From Bosea sp. 685 (GTDB lineage Bacteria; Pseudomonadota; Alphaproteobacteria; Rhizobiales; Beijerinckiaceae): 64,000 nucleotides of DNA. The notes under the pieces were generated by a model that was given only the letters and a program-made list of their open reading frames with translations, was not told the origin of the DNA and ran no database searches. Of the stretch, positions 38,036-44,750 are shown one piece after another. The position numbers and the translations under genes are program-made. How positions within the stretch are numbered: the stretch's first letter is position 1; every line of letters begins with the position of its first letter. The DNA is taken from NCBI RefSeq assembly GCF_031884435.1, contig NZ_CP134779.1, positions 1,426,001 to 1,490,000 of the forward strand. The letters run 5' to 3'.

Positions 38036-38113
38036 AAAAAGCCGCCTCGGGTGGAAGCGGCTCAGGCGTGTCGGATGTTCTGATCAAGTCACATGCCGAA
38101 GGGGACCGCTCCC
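38036..38113 (-). promoter_or_regulatory. Transcription attenuator upstream of metG (terminator/antiterminator pair)
   Basis: Terminator: AGCCGCTT, loop CCACCCG, AGGCGGCT (38062-38040, one G·T), followed by TTTTC. Antiterminator: GGGAGCGGT (38113-38105, in leader codons 19-22) pairs over nine positions with GCCGCTTCC (38061-38053), the 5' arm of the terminator. A third hairpin, GGGA-GCGG-TCCC, would occupy the antiterminator arm when the leader is not translated. A ribosome stalled at Met codons 12-14 leaves codons 19-22 free. One that reaches the stop covers them and lets the terminator form. The geometry matches trp/his/pheM-type attenuators. Confidence 0.75.
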
Positions 38114-38169
38114 GGTTTGCAGGGCGGCATCATCATGGCAGAGGCGATGAACGGGGTGGAATTGATCAT
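38089..38169 (-). CDS. Met-rich leader peptide of the metG attenuator
   Basis: 26 codons: starts MINSTPFIASA, then three consecutive ATG codons (38136-38128), then PPCKPGAVPFGM and TGA. Five Met in 26 residues, three in tandem, upstream of a methionyl-tRNA synthetase. No strong ribosome site precedes it, but it is in the same frame as the upstream prephenate dehydrogenase, three codons after that gene's TAA, so reinitiation by terminating ribosomes is possible. Expected role: sensing charged Met-tRNA, not making a functional protein. Confidence 0.7.
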   Translation of the reverse strand: MINSTPFIASAMMMPPCKPGAVPFGM

Positions 38170-38178
38170 GGAGCAAGC

Positions 38179-39012
38179 TTAGTCGATGCGAAGACATTCG
38201 CCAATGGCGGAATCCGACACGGCTGGCGTGTTTATCGCGCTTGTTGGCGAGATTCGGTGCCCGCGCTCCAATGCCTCGGTCAGCTCCTCCGCATAGCTGA
38301 AGAAGCGCTCGCGCACGGCGCGTGCATGCGGGTTGGCGCGTTCGATCGCGAGGAAGACGCCGGGCGCGTCATGGCGCACCATCTCGGTCGCCTGCATCAA
38401 CAGCTCGAAGCTCTTCGTCGTCATGCGGCGCGGCATCGGCTCCATGCGGACGAGGATCTTTGCCACGAGATGGGTCAGCCCCTGCACCATCGCCATGTCG
38501 CGATCATGCGCATCCGGCGTGGTCAGGATGACGTCGAGCTTCAGGACATGGCGCAGGAAGGCCGCGATCCGGCGAAAGCTGTCGCCGCGGATCGGGCAGA
38601 GCGCGAGCTTCAGGCCCGCAATGCCGCGGCGCGCGCTTTGCGGGCCGAAGAGCGGGTGTGTGCCAATGATCTCGACATCGTCGGGTAGTTCGGCGAGCAG
38701 CAGGCGCGCCGGTTCGATCTTCACCGAGCCGACATCGAGCACGATCGCACCGGCGCGCAGATGCGGGCGCAGGCTCGCTATGGCCTCCGGGAGCCGGTCG
38801 ACCGGGACGGCGAGGATGACGATGTCGCAGGCGGCGACCTGCGCGATGCCGCCGGGAGCCAGGCCCTTGCCCGAGCCGTCGGCCTCAGGCGCGCGCGCCG
38901 GATCGAAGACGACAAGCGGCAGATGTGGCTGGAGGTGCTGCGCCATCAGCCGGCCGAAGGCGCCAAAGCCCATCAGGCCGATGGAGGAGAATGAATGTCG
39001 CTGGGTAGGCAT
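38179..39012 (-). CDS. Prephenate/arogenate dehydrogenase-family protein
   Basis: 277 residues from ATG 39012. N-terminal Rossmann fold (IGLMGFGAFGRLMAQHLQPH, then VFDPAR), an ELPDDVEIIGTHPLFGPQSAR segment that is the signature of the TyrA family, and helical C-terminal dimer domain with GLTHLVAKIL. Converts prephenate or arogenate towards tyrosine. TAA lies 9 bases before the metG leader ATG in the same frame, so this gene is the likely upstream member of the metG transcript. Whether it is the only TyrA is unknown. Confidence 0.88.
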   Translation of the reverse strand: MPTQRHSFSSIGLMGFGAFGRLMAQHLQPHLPLVVFDPARAPEADGSGKGLAPGGIAQVAACDIVILAVPVDRLPEAIASLRPHLRAGAIVLDVGSVKIEPARLLLAELPDDVEIIGTHPLFGPQSARRGIAGLKLALCPIRGDSFRRIAAFLRHVLKLDVILTTPDAHDRDMAMVQGLTHLVAKILVRMEPMPRRMTTKSFELLMQATEMVRHDAPGVFLAIERANPHARAVRERFFSYAEELTEALERGHRISPTSAINTPAVSDSAIGECLRID

Positions 39013-39208
39013 CGTCTGGTCCTCTCGGAGGCCGCGATGCCGGGTGACTGCCTTTAGTTCATCCGCCAAACGCAGCGGTTGAACATGAAAATGCGCCCGC
39101 TCTTATGAAAAGAGCGCGTAATACTGCTGGGTGCGGAGCAGGGCGGGGCTGGTCATGAGCCGCTTAAATCCCGCGCCGGCGGGGCTGTCAACCGGGAAGC
39201 GGCCAGGC

Positions 39209-39901
39209 TCAGCTCGACAGACCCCTGCTGAGCGCGAAGTCGACGCAGCCCCAGATATGGGCGGACAGGATCTCCTGCGCCCTGGCGGCTTGGCGCTTCA
39301 GGGCGGCGTCCAGCAAGGCCCGGTGCTCGTCGGCGGCGATTTCTCCGCGGAAGATGACGAAGACCATCTGGTAGCGGAGATAGCGGTCATAGACGCCCGA
39401 ATGCAGGGCCAGCAGTGCGCGCGAGCCGCAGGCCGAGACCAGCGCCTGATGAAACTCCCAGTCATAGCGTTTCCAGGGCTCGGCATTGGAGCGGTCGCCG
39501 GCGAGCAGCTGGGCCTCCATCCGGGCGAGCTTGTGATGGGCGGCGACGACGCGGCCTTCCCATTCCATGTCGCCGGCCTGGAAGGATTGTTCCATTGCAT
39601 GGCACTCCAGCAGGAGGCGCAGCGCAGCGATTTCCTTGAGGTCGGCCACTGAGCAGGGCGCGACCTGGAACCCGCGCTGTCCCTCGGCGACAACCAGGCC
39701 TTCCGGCACCAGGCGATTGAGGATTTCGCGCAAGGTGCTGATGCCGACGCCGTAATCCAGGCGCAGCCGCTCCAGCTTGAGCCGCTGCCCGGGCTGCAGG
39801 CGCCCGAAGACGATGTCGGTGCGCAGTCGCTCATAGGCCTGCTCGCCGGCTGTTCCGGCGTCAGTCTCGTCGCGCAAGATTTGGGCTGAAAGCTCGTTCA
39901 T
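39209..39901 (-). CDS. GntR-family regulator, FCD (FadR) subgroup
   Basis: 230 residues. Winged helix at ~18-85 (YERLRTDIVFGRLQPGQRLKLERLRLDYGVGISTLREILNRL), then an all-helical FCD ligand domain with acidic/His metal-binding positions (YDWEFHQALVSACGS). Divergent from a solute-binding protein across 268 bp holding a 32-bp palindrome. Probably senses a small carboxylic acid and controls the transport gene. Confidence 0.92.
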   Translation of the reverse strand: MNELSAQILRDETDAGTAGEQAYERLRTDIVFGRLQPGQRLKLERLRLDYGVGISTLREILNRLVPEGLVVAEGQRGFQVAPCSVADLKEIAALRLLLECHAMEQSFQAGDMEWEGRVVAAHHKLARMEAQLLAGDRSNAEPWKRYDWEFHQALVSACGSRALLALHSGVYDRYLRYQMVFVIFRGEIAADEHRALLDAALKRQAARAQEILSAHIWGCVDFALSRGLSS

Positions 39902-40043
39902 TCACAGTGCTCGCATTCGCAAGGCTTGCATTCGCAGGCTCGCCCCTGGGCCTATCGCGCTCCGGCATAGACGGAGGCTGGAAAGGAGGCCAGCCGAGAC
40001 GCAATGGCCGATACCGGGTTCCGTTATATCTGATGTTTTATGA

Positions 40044-40075
40044 TTCATCAGTTGAAATTAATTTCAGCAGATGAA
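40044..40075. promoter_or_regulatory. 32-bp inverted repeat, probable GntR operator
   Basis: TTCATC-AGT-TGAAATT facing AATTTCA-GCA-GATGAA, symmetrical about 40059/40060, with a perfect 14-bp core TGAAATTAATTTCA. It lies in the AT-rich centre between the GntR gene and the solute-binding gene. Confidence 0.6.
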
Positions 40076-40169
40076 AGATTGACGCCTGAGCTACCCGTGG
40101 CAAGCGGGAGCGAGAGCCGATCACGGCCCAAAGCACCATGCGGCCTGTAACCCTGGGGAGGGAACACCG

Positions 40170-41003
40170 ATGTCTGGACCGAAGTTTTTGCGACGCGACA
40201 TCCTGCTGGGAGGCGCTGCGCTTCTCGCGGCGCCGGCTATTGCGACCCGGCCGGCGCTGGCGATCACGCCGGCCGAGATCAAGAGCCGGGGCAAGCTGGT
40301 GGTCGGGATTCAGGGCGACAACCCGCCCTGGGGTTTCGTCAACAGCGCCGGCAAGCAGGAGGGGCTGGATGCCGATATCGCCGAGCTTTTCGGCAAGGAG
40401 CTCGGCGTTGCGATCGAGTTCGTGGCGCTGGAGGTCAACAACCGCATTCCCGCGCTGACGACCGGGCGCGTCGATCTGCTCTTCGCCACGATGGCGATGC
40501 TGCCGGAGCGGGCCAAGGCCGTGCAGTTCAGCAAGCCCTATGTCGCCAACACCATCGTCCTGATCGGTCCCAAGGCGGAAAGCATCAAGACCAATGCGGA
40601 TATGGGCCGCTACACCATCGGCGTGGCGAAGGGCGCGGCCCAGGACACGCAAGTGACCAAAAATGCGCCGGCCAATACAACGATCCGCCGCTATGACGGC
40701 GATGCGCCGAGCATCCAGGCGCTGGTCTCGGGCCAGGTCCAGGCGCTGGGCGGCAACATCTTCTACCTCCAGCGGATCGAGCAGGCGCGGCCCGGCATCT
40801 TCGAGAACAAGCTCGAATTCCAGAACCTCTACAACGGCGCCTGCACGCGGCTGGGAGAGAAGGAGATCAACGCCGCGATCAATGTTTTCATCGACAAGAT
40901 CAAGGCCAATGGCGAGCTCCAGAAGGTCTACGACAAGTGGATGAAGGTGCCGGTGCATAAATTCCCGGACAGCCTCGAGAACATTCCCTTCACCGTCAGC
41001 TGA
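40170..41003 (+). CDS. Family-3 periplasmic solute-binding protein
   Basis: 277 residues, with a Tat/Sec-like signal (LRRDILLGGAALLAAPAIATRPALA). The mature protein has GKLVVGIQGDNPPWGFVNSAGKQEGLDADIAELFGKELG, RVDLLFATMAMLPERAKAVQFSKPY and IQALVSGQVQALGGN, the polar-amino-acid binding-protein pattern. GGGGAGGG before ATG is a strong ribosome site. No permease or ATPase follows, so it is an orphan component. The neighbouring GntR and aroQ may hint at an aromatic acid ligand, but that is inference. Confidence 0.92.
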   Translation: MSGPKFLRRDILLGGAALLAAPAIATRPALAITPAEIKSRGKLVVGIQGDNPPWGFVNSAGKQEGLDADIAELFGKELGVAIEFVALEVNNRIPALTTGRVDLLFATMAMLPERAKAVQFSKPYVANTIVLIGPKAESIKTNADMGRYTIGVAKGAAQDTQVTKNAPANTTIRRYDGDAPSIQALVSGQVQALGGNIFYLQRIEQARPGIFENKLEFQNLYNGACTRLGEKEINAAINVFIDKIKANGELQKVYDKWMKVPVHKFPDSLENIPFTVS

Positions 41004-41011
41004 TCGCGGCT

Positions 41012-41040
41012 CGCCGCGCCGCCATCCCGGTGGCGCGGCG
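41012..41040. terminator. GC-rich hairpin after the solute-binding gene
   Basis: CGCCGCGCCGCC, loop ATCCC, GGTGGCGCGGCG: a 12-bp stem with one wobble. No T run, so intrinsic termination would be inefficient; it could protect the mRNA 3' end. Confidence 0.5.
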
Positions 41041-41078
41041 GGTTAGCCAGTTAGCGGCGGTCGCCGCGGAGCCTGTCC

Positions 41079-41516
41079 ATGAAGAAGCCGATCTATGTCC
41101 TGAACGGACCTAATCTGAACCGCCTCGGCCGCCGGCAGCCCGAGATCTACGGTCATACCACGCTGGCCGAGGTCGAGGCGCTCTGCCGGGCTGCGGTCCC
41201 TGAGCGCGAGATCGTCTTCCGCCAGTCCAACCGGGAATACGAGCTGATCGAATGGATCCATGAGGCGATCGACGAGGGTGACGGCATCGTCATCAACCCG
41301 GCCGGCTTCACCTTCACCTCCGTCGCGATCATGGATGCGCTGAAGATGTTCGAGGGCCCGATCATCGAGTTCCACATCTCGAACGTCCACAAGCGCGAGG
41401 CGATCTACCACAAATCCCTGATCTCGCCGGTCGCGACAGCGGTGATGGCCGGCCTCGGCGCGCGCGGCTACGCCACCGCGCTGATCGCGATGCGGGATCT
41501 GTTGAGCCAGAGCTAA
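41079..41516 (+). CDS. aroQ: 3-dehydroquinate dehydratase, type II
   Basis: 145 residues, the usual size. Removes water from 3-dehydroquinate in the shikimate pathway (or quinate breakdown). Signature start [20 protein letters not shown] with the catalytic Tyr/Arg loop, [28 protein letters not shown] and catalytic His are all present. Probably dodecameric and cytoplasmic. The only neighbour on its strand is the solute-binding gene 75 bp upstream. Confidence 0.96.
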   Translation: MKKPIYVLNGPNLNRLGRRQPEIYGHTTLAEVEALCRAAVPEREIVFRQSNREYELIEWIHEAIDEGDGIVINPAGFTFTSVAIMDALKMFEGPIIEFHISNVHKREAIYHKSLISPVATAVMAGLGARGYATALIAMRDLLSQS

Positions 41517-41538
41517 CGGCTTTCGACCAGACAAGAAT

Positions 41539-41577
41539 CGTCATTCCGGGACGCCCTCCGGGCGCTGGGGATGACGG
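41539..41577. repeat. Short family-3 palindromic repeat
   Basis: CGTCATTCCGGGACGCC ... GGGGATGACGG forms a hairpin between the convergent aroQ and NIPSNAP genes, probably also serving as transcript end. Confidence 0.65.
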
Positions 41578-41628
41578 AGAGGGTCTGAGCGCCAGCGGCG
41601 TCGTCCAGCGCGGGCTTGGTGCCTGCGC

Positions 41629-41967
41629 TCAAGCGGAAATCACCCCGGTCGGCGAATAATCCGTCAGCGTCATGATCCGGTCCTCGATCGTGCCGACGAG
41701 ATTGCCGTATTCGATCGAGGTGACGCGCTTGATCTCGATCCACTCCGGGTCCGCGAGGAACGTCGTCCAGCGCGCTGTCCGGGTCTCGTTGTCGGGCCAG
41801 GCGAGGATATAGGCGAATTCGGTGCGGCCGGCGCTCGCCGTCTCCCACATCGCCACGATCTGGAAGCCGTGCCGCGCCATGATCCGCATCGCATGGTCGC
41901 GGAAGCGGGCGTGGAAGGCGGCCTTGTTGCGCTCGAAGATCTCATAGATGCGCAGCTGGTGGATCAT
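41629..41967 (-). CDS. NIPSNAP-family protein
   Basis: 112 residues from ATG 41967 (MIHQLRIYEIFERNKAAFHARF). A dimeric α/β-barrel domain with FAYILAWPDNETRTARWTTFLADPEW, characteristic of NIPSNAP. Small soluble protein of unknown function. A family-2 palindromic repeat lies upstream. Confidence 0.9.
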   Translation of the reverse strand: MIHQLRIYEIFERNKAAFHARFRDHAMRIMARHGFQIVAMWETASAGRTEFAYILAWPDNETRTARWTTFLADPEWIEIKRVTSIEYGNLVGTIEDRIMTLTDYSPTGVISA

Positions 41968-41994
41968 GCCCGGCTCCTTTGTCGACATCCGCGG

Positions 41995-42097
41995 CCCTCA
42001 TCTCGAGGAGCCGCGAAAGCGGCGTCTCACGGGATGATCGAGAGCCTGCCGGAGCATCCTTCGAGACGTGGACTTCGTCCACTCCTCGGGATGAGGG
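41995..42097. repeat. Family-2 inverted repeat, second copy
   Basis: CCCTCATCTCGAGGAGC ... CCTTCGAGACGTGG ... CTCCTCGGGATGAGGG, related to 7305-7424 but shorter and with different inner arms. Between carA and the NIPSNAP gene. Confidence 0.8.
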
Positions 42098-42124
42098 CTG
42101 AATGTCGCGCCCAAGCCGCCGTCT

Positions 42125-43333
42125 TCAGGCCGCTGTCTTGGCCTTCTCCGCCGCCATCATCTCGACGAAGCGAGTGAACAGGTAGTGGCTGTCCTGCGGG
42201 CCGGGCGAGGCTTCGGGGTGGTGCTGCACGCTGAAGGCCGGGCGATCGGTCAGGGCGATGCCGCTGTTGGAGCCGTCGAAGAGCGAGACATGGGTCTCGA
42301 CCGCATGCGCCGGCAAAGAGGCCGGATCGACCGCAAAGCCGTGGTTCATCGAGACGATCTCGACCTTGCCCGTGGTCTTGTCCTGCACGGGGTGGTTGGC
42401 GCCGTGGTGGCCCTGCTTCATCTTCATGGTCTGGCCGCCGATGGCGAGTGCCATCATCTGGTGGCCGAGGCAGATGCCGAAGGTCGGGATTTTCTTGTCG
42501 AGCAGCGCCTTGATCACCGGCACGGCATATTCGCCGGTTGCAGCCGGGTCGCCCGGTCCGTTCGAGAGGAAGATGCCATCGGGCTGCAGCGCCAGGATGT
42601 CCTCGGCGCTGGCGGTCGAGGGCACGACCGTGACTTCGCAGCCGGCCTTGGAGAGCAGGCGCAGGATGTTGCGCTTCACGCCATAGTCGATCGCGACGAC
42701 CTTGTGGACCGCGCTCTCGCGCTTGCCATAGCCCACGGGCCAGATCCAGGGCGTCTCGTCCCAGCTATAGCGCTGGGCGGCGGTGACCAGCGGTACGAGG
42801 TCGAGCCCGGCCATGTCGGGCAGGGCCGCGGCCTCGCGCTTGAGCTGCTCGATGTCGAAGACGCCGTCGGGGCTGTGGGCGATGATCGCGTTGGGCATGC
42901 CATTGTCGCGGATCAGGGCGGTCAGCGCGCGGGTGTCAATGCCGCTGATGCCGACGATGTTGCGGGCCTTCAGCCAGGCGTCGAAATGCCGGTTGGCGCG
43001 CCAGTTCGAGGGCTCGGTGATCGCGGCGTGCAGCACGAGGCCGCGCACGCCCGAGGAGGCGGCGGCGTTGACCGTCTCGACGTCGTCCTCGTTGACGCCG
43101 ACATTGCCGATATGGGGGAAGGTGAAGGTGATGATCTGCCCGGCATAGGACGGGTCGGTCAGGATCTCCTGATAGCCGGTCATCGCCGTGTTGAAGCAGA
43201 GTTCGCCGGGCGCCTGGCCGGTCGCGCCCAGGCCGAAGCCCTCGAGCACCATGCCGTTGGCCAGCGCCAGGAGCGCGGTCGCGCGCGGTTCGATCCAGCC
43301 GGCGGCGGCGGGGTTTCCTTCGGGAGCGGTCAT
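42125..43333 (-). CDS. carA: Carbamoyl-phosphate synthase small (glutaminase) subunit
   Basis: 402 residues. Hydrolyses glutamine and passes ammonia to CarB. The N-terminal half has GELCFNTAMTGYQEILTDPSYAGQIITFT. The class I amidotransferase domain has FGICLGHQMMALAIGG with the catalytic Cys, and FSVQHHPEASPGPQDS with His and Glu. Start MTAPEGNPAAAGWIEP is the first good ATG. carB lies 21 kb away. Confidence 0.97.
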   Translation of the reverse strand: MTAPEGNPAAAGWIEPRATALLALANGMVLEGFGLGATGQAPGELCFNTAMTGYQEILTDPSYAGQIITFTFPHIGNVGVNEDDVETVNAAASSGVRGLVLHAAITEPSNWRANRHFDAWLKARNIVGISGIDTRALTALIRDNGMPNAIIAHSPDGVFDIEQLKREAAALPDMAGLDLVPLVTAAQRYSWDETPWIWPVGYGKRESAVHKVVAIDYGVKRNILRLLSKAGCEVTVVPSTASAEDILALQPDGIFLSNGPGDPAATGEYAVPVIKALLDKKIPTFGICLGHQMMALAIGGQTMKMKQGHHGANHPVQDKTTGKVEIVSMNHGFAVDPASLPAHAVETHVSLFDGSNSGIALTDRPAFSVQHHPEASPGPQDSHYLFTRFVEMMAAEKAKTAA

Positions 43334-43489
43334 GTCTATGTCTCGGTCCAGGCCGCGCTGGGCGGCAATGTTTCAAGGCGGGCAGCGGCTTTGTCGCTCC
43401 GCCGGTCTGGAGCGCGAGCCTTAAAGGCGCGCCTTCATGCCGTCAATCGACGCGGGCGCAAGCCTGCGGCACAAAAAGGGAATACCCAC

Positions 43490-43951
43490 ATGACAAGCCT
43501 GCGCGAGCGCTTCACGGCCGATCTCAAGGAGGCGATGAAGGCCGGCGAGAAGGGCAAGGTCTCGACGATTCGGCTGATCACCTCGGCGCTGAAAGACAAG
43601 GACATCGAGGCGCGCGGCCTGGGCAAGCCTGAGACGACGCCCGACGAAATCCTCGCCTTGCTGCAGAAGATGATCAAGCAGCGCCAGGAATCAATCGCGA
43701 TCTACGACGCCAATGGCCGCCCCGAGCTCGCCGCAGGCGAGCGCGCCGAGGTCGAGGTCATCAACACCTATCTGCCCAAGCAGATGTCGGAGGACGAGGT
43801 CAAGGCCGTGATCGCGGCGGCCGTGACCGAAAGCGGCGCGGCTTCCGTCAAGGATATGGGCAAGGTCATCGCGATCCTGCGCGCGAAATTCGCCGGCCAG
43901 ATGGATTTCGCCAAAGCGAGCGGGCTGGTGAAGGCGGCGCTGGGTGGGTGA
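43490..43951 (+). CDS. GatB/YqeY-domain protein
   Basis: 153 residues starting MTSLRERFTADLKEAMKAGEKG. The YqeY fold is shared with the tail of the GatB amidotransferase: RLITSALKDKDIEARG, YLPKQMSEDEVKAVI and KDMGKVIAILRAKFAGQMDFAKASGLVK. Thought to act on tRNA-dependent amidation or to bind tRNA; real role uncertain. Divergent from carA, convergent with vapC. Confidence 0.93.
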   Translation: MTSLRERFTADLKEAMKAGEKGKVSTIRLITSALKDKDIEARGLGKPETTPDEILALLQKMIKQRQESIAIYDANGRPELAAGERAEVEVINTYLPKQMSEDEVKAVIAAAVTESGAASVKDMGKVIAILRAKFAGQMDFAKASGLVKAALGG

Positions 43952-43965
43952 TCAAGGGAGCGGGC

Positions 43966-44358
43966 TCAAGCCCGCTCCACATCCGTCAGCGAAAAATCCT
44001 CGCCCTTGAACAGCAGCGGCCAGCCGCGCGCCTTCGCCAGCGCGTAGGCTGCGCAATCGCCCATGTTGAGTTTGGCGGGATGCCTGCCTTTTCCGTAGCG
44101 GCGATAGCCGTCGAAGGCGAGATCGGAGAGGTTTTCGTCGAAGGCGACGATCTCGATCTGCTCGTTTTCGATGAACTCTTCCAGCCAATCGCGTGGCAAG
44201 CCCTTCGAGCCTGTGATCACGATCCTGGCTTCCAGCAAATTGACGCTCGACAGAACACGTCGCTCGGCAAGCGCGAGGATGCGCATGAATGCTGGGCGCT
44301 CCGGCTCCTTGGTCAGGCAGGCGACGATCGCCGAGGTATCGACGACGAGGCTCACCAC
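43966..44358 (-). CDS. vapC: VapC-type PIN-domain toxin
   Basis: 130 residues. Metal-dependent ribonuclease. The three acidic landmarks are LVVDTSAIVACL (Asp), NLLEARIV (Glu) and NMGDCAAYALAKARGWPLLF (Asp). Its start overlaps the VapB stop by 7 bp, the coupled order antitoxin then toxin. Complete and intact, so the pair is likely active. Confidence 0.92.
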   Translation of the reverse strand: MVSLVVDTSAIVACLTKEPERPAFMRILALAERRVLSSVNLLEARIVITGSKGLPRDWLEEFIENEQIEIVAFDENLSDLAFDGYRRYGKGRHPAKLNMGDCAAYALAKARGWPLLFKGEDFSLTDVERA

Positions 44359-44627
44359 ATGCCGTTCTCGTCATAGCCGATGATGTCGTCCATCTCCTGC
44401 TTGGTCATGGACTGCTCGGCCGGCTTGATTCCGTATTTGCGGTCCAACGCCTCCATCCGCGCCATGGCGGTGGCGACACGCTTTTCCTTCTCCTCCTCCG
44501 ACAATTCGTCCTTGTTGAGTTCGCTCCTGACGGCCTGGCGCACCGCTTCCGTCAAGGTCAAGCCACGCCGGCGGGCGAGGGTGCGCACGGCCTTCTCCGT
44601 CTCCGGATCCTTGATGTTGAGAGCCAT
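44352..44627 (-). CDS. vapB: VapB-type antitoxin
   Basis: 91 residues. N-terminal ribbon-helix-helix of the PSK/Rv0623 type (MALNIKDPETEKAVRTLARRRGLTLTEAVRQAV), then a charged linker and a toxin-binding tail (MTKQEMDDIIGYDENGMW). Binds VapC and represses the operon. Lies divergent to dnaG. Confidence 0.9.
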   Translation of the reverse strand: MALNIKDPETEKAVRTLARRRGLTLTEAVRQAVRSELNKDELSEEEKEKRVATAMARMEALDRKYGIKPAEQSMTKQEMDDIIGYDENGMW

Positions 44628-44750
44628 GGCTTTCTTCCTTTTCGAGCATTTTCTTTACCATGGCGTCGGTGCTGTGGATATGGCCGATAAGCCGGGGAAC
44701 GGCCCTCGCGGGAGTTGGCTTCCGCTGCCGGAAGGACCAGATAGGACAGT

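Noticed and set aside
39054..39086. 10-codon ORF (MFNRCVWRMN) upstream of prephenate dehydrogenase, considered as a leader peptide
   Set aside because: No Tyr codon, only one Phe and one Trp, and no terminator with U tract follows before the gene start.
40170..41003. Complete amino-acid ABC transporter
   Set aside because: Only the binding protein is present; neither permease nor ATPase lies on either side.
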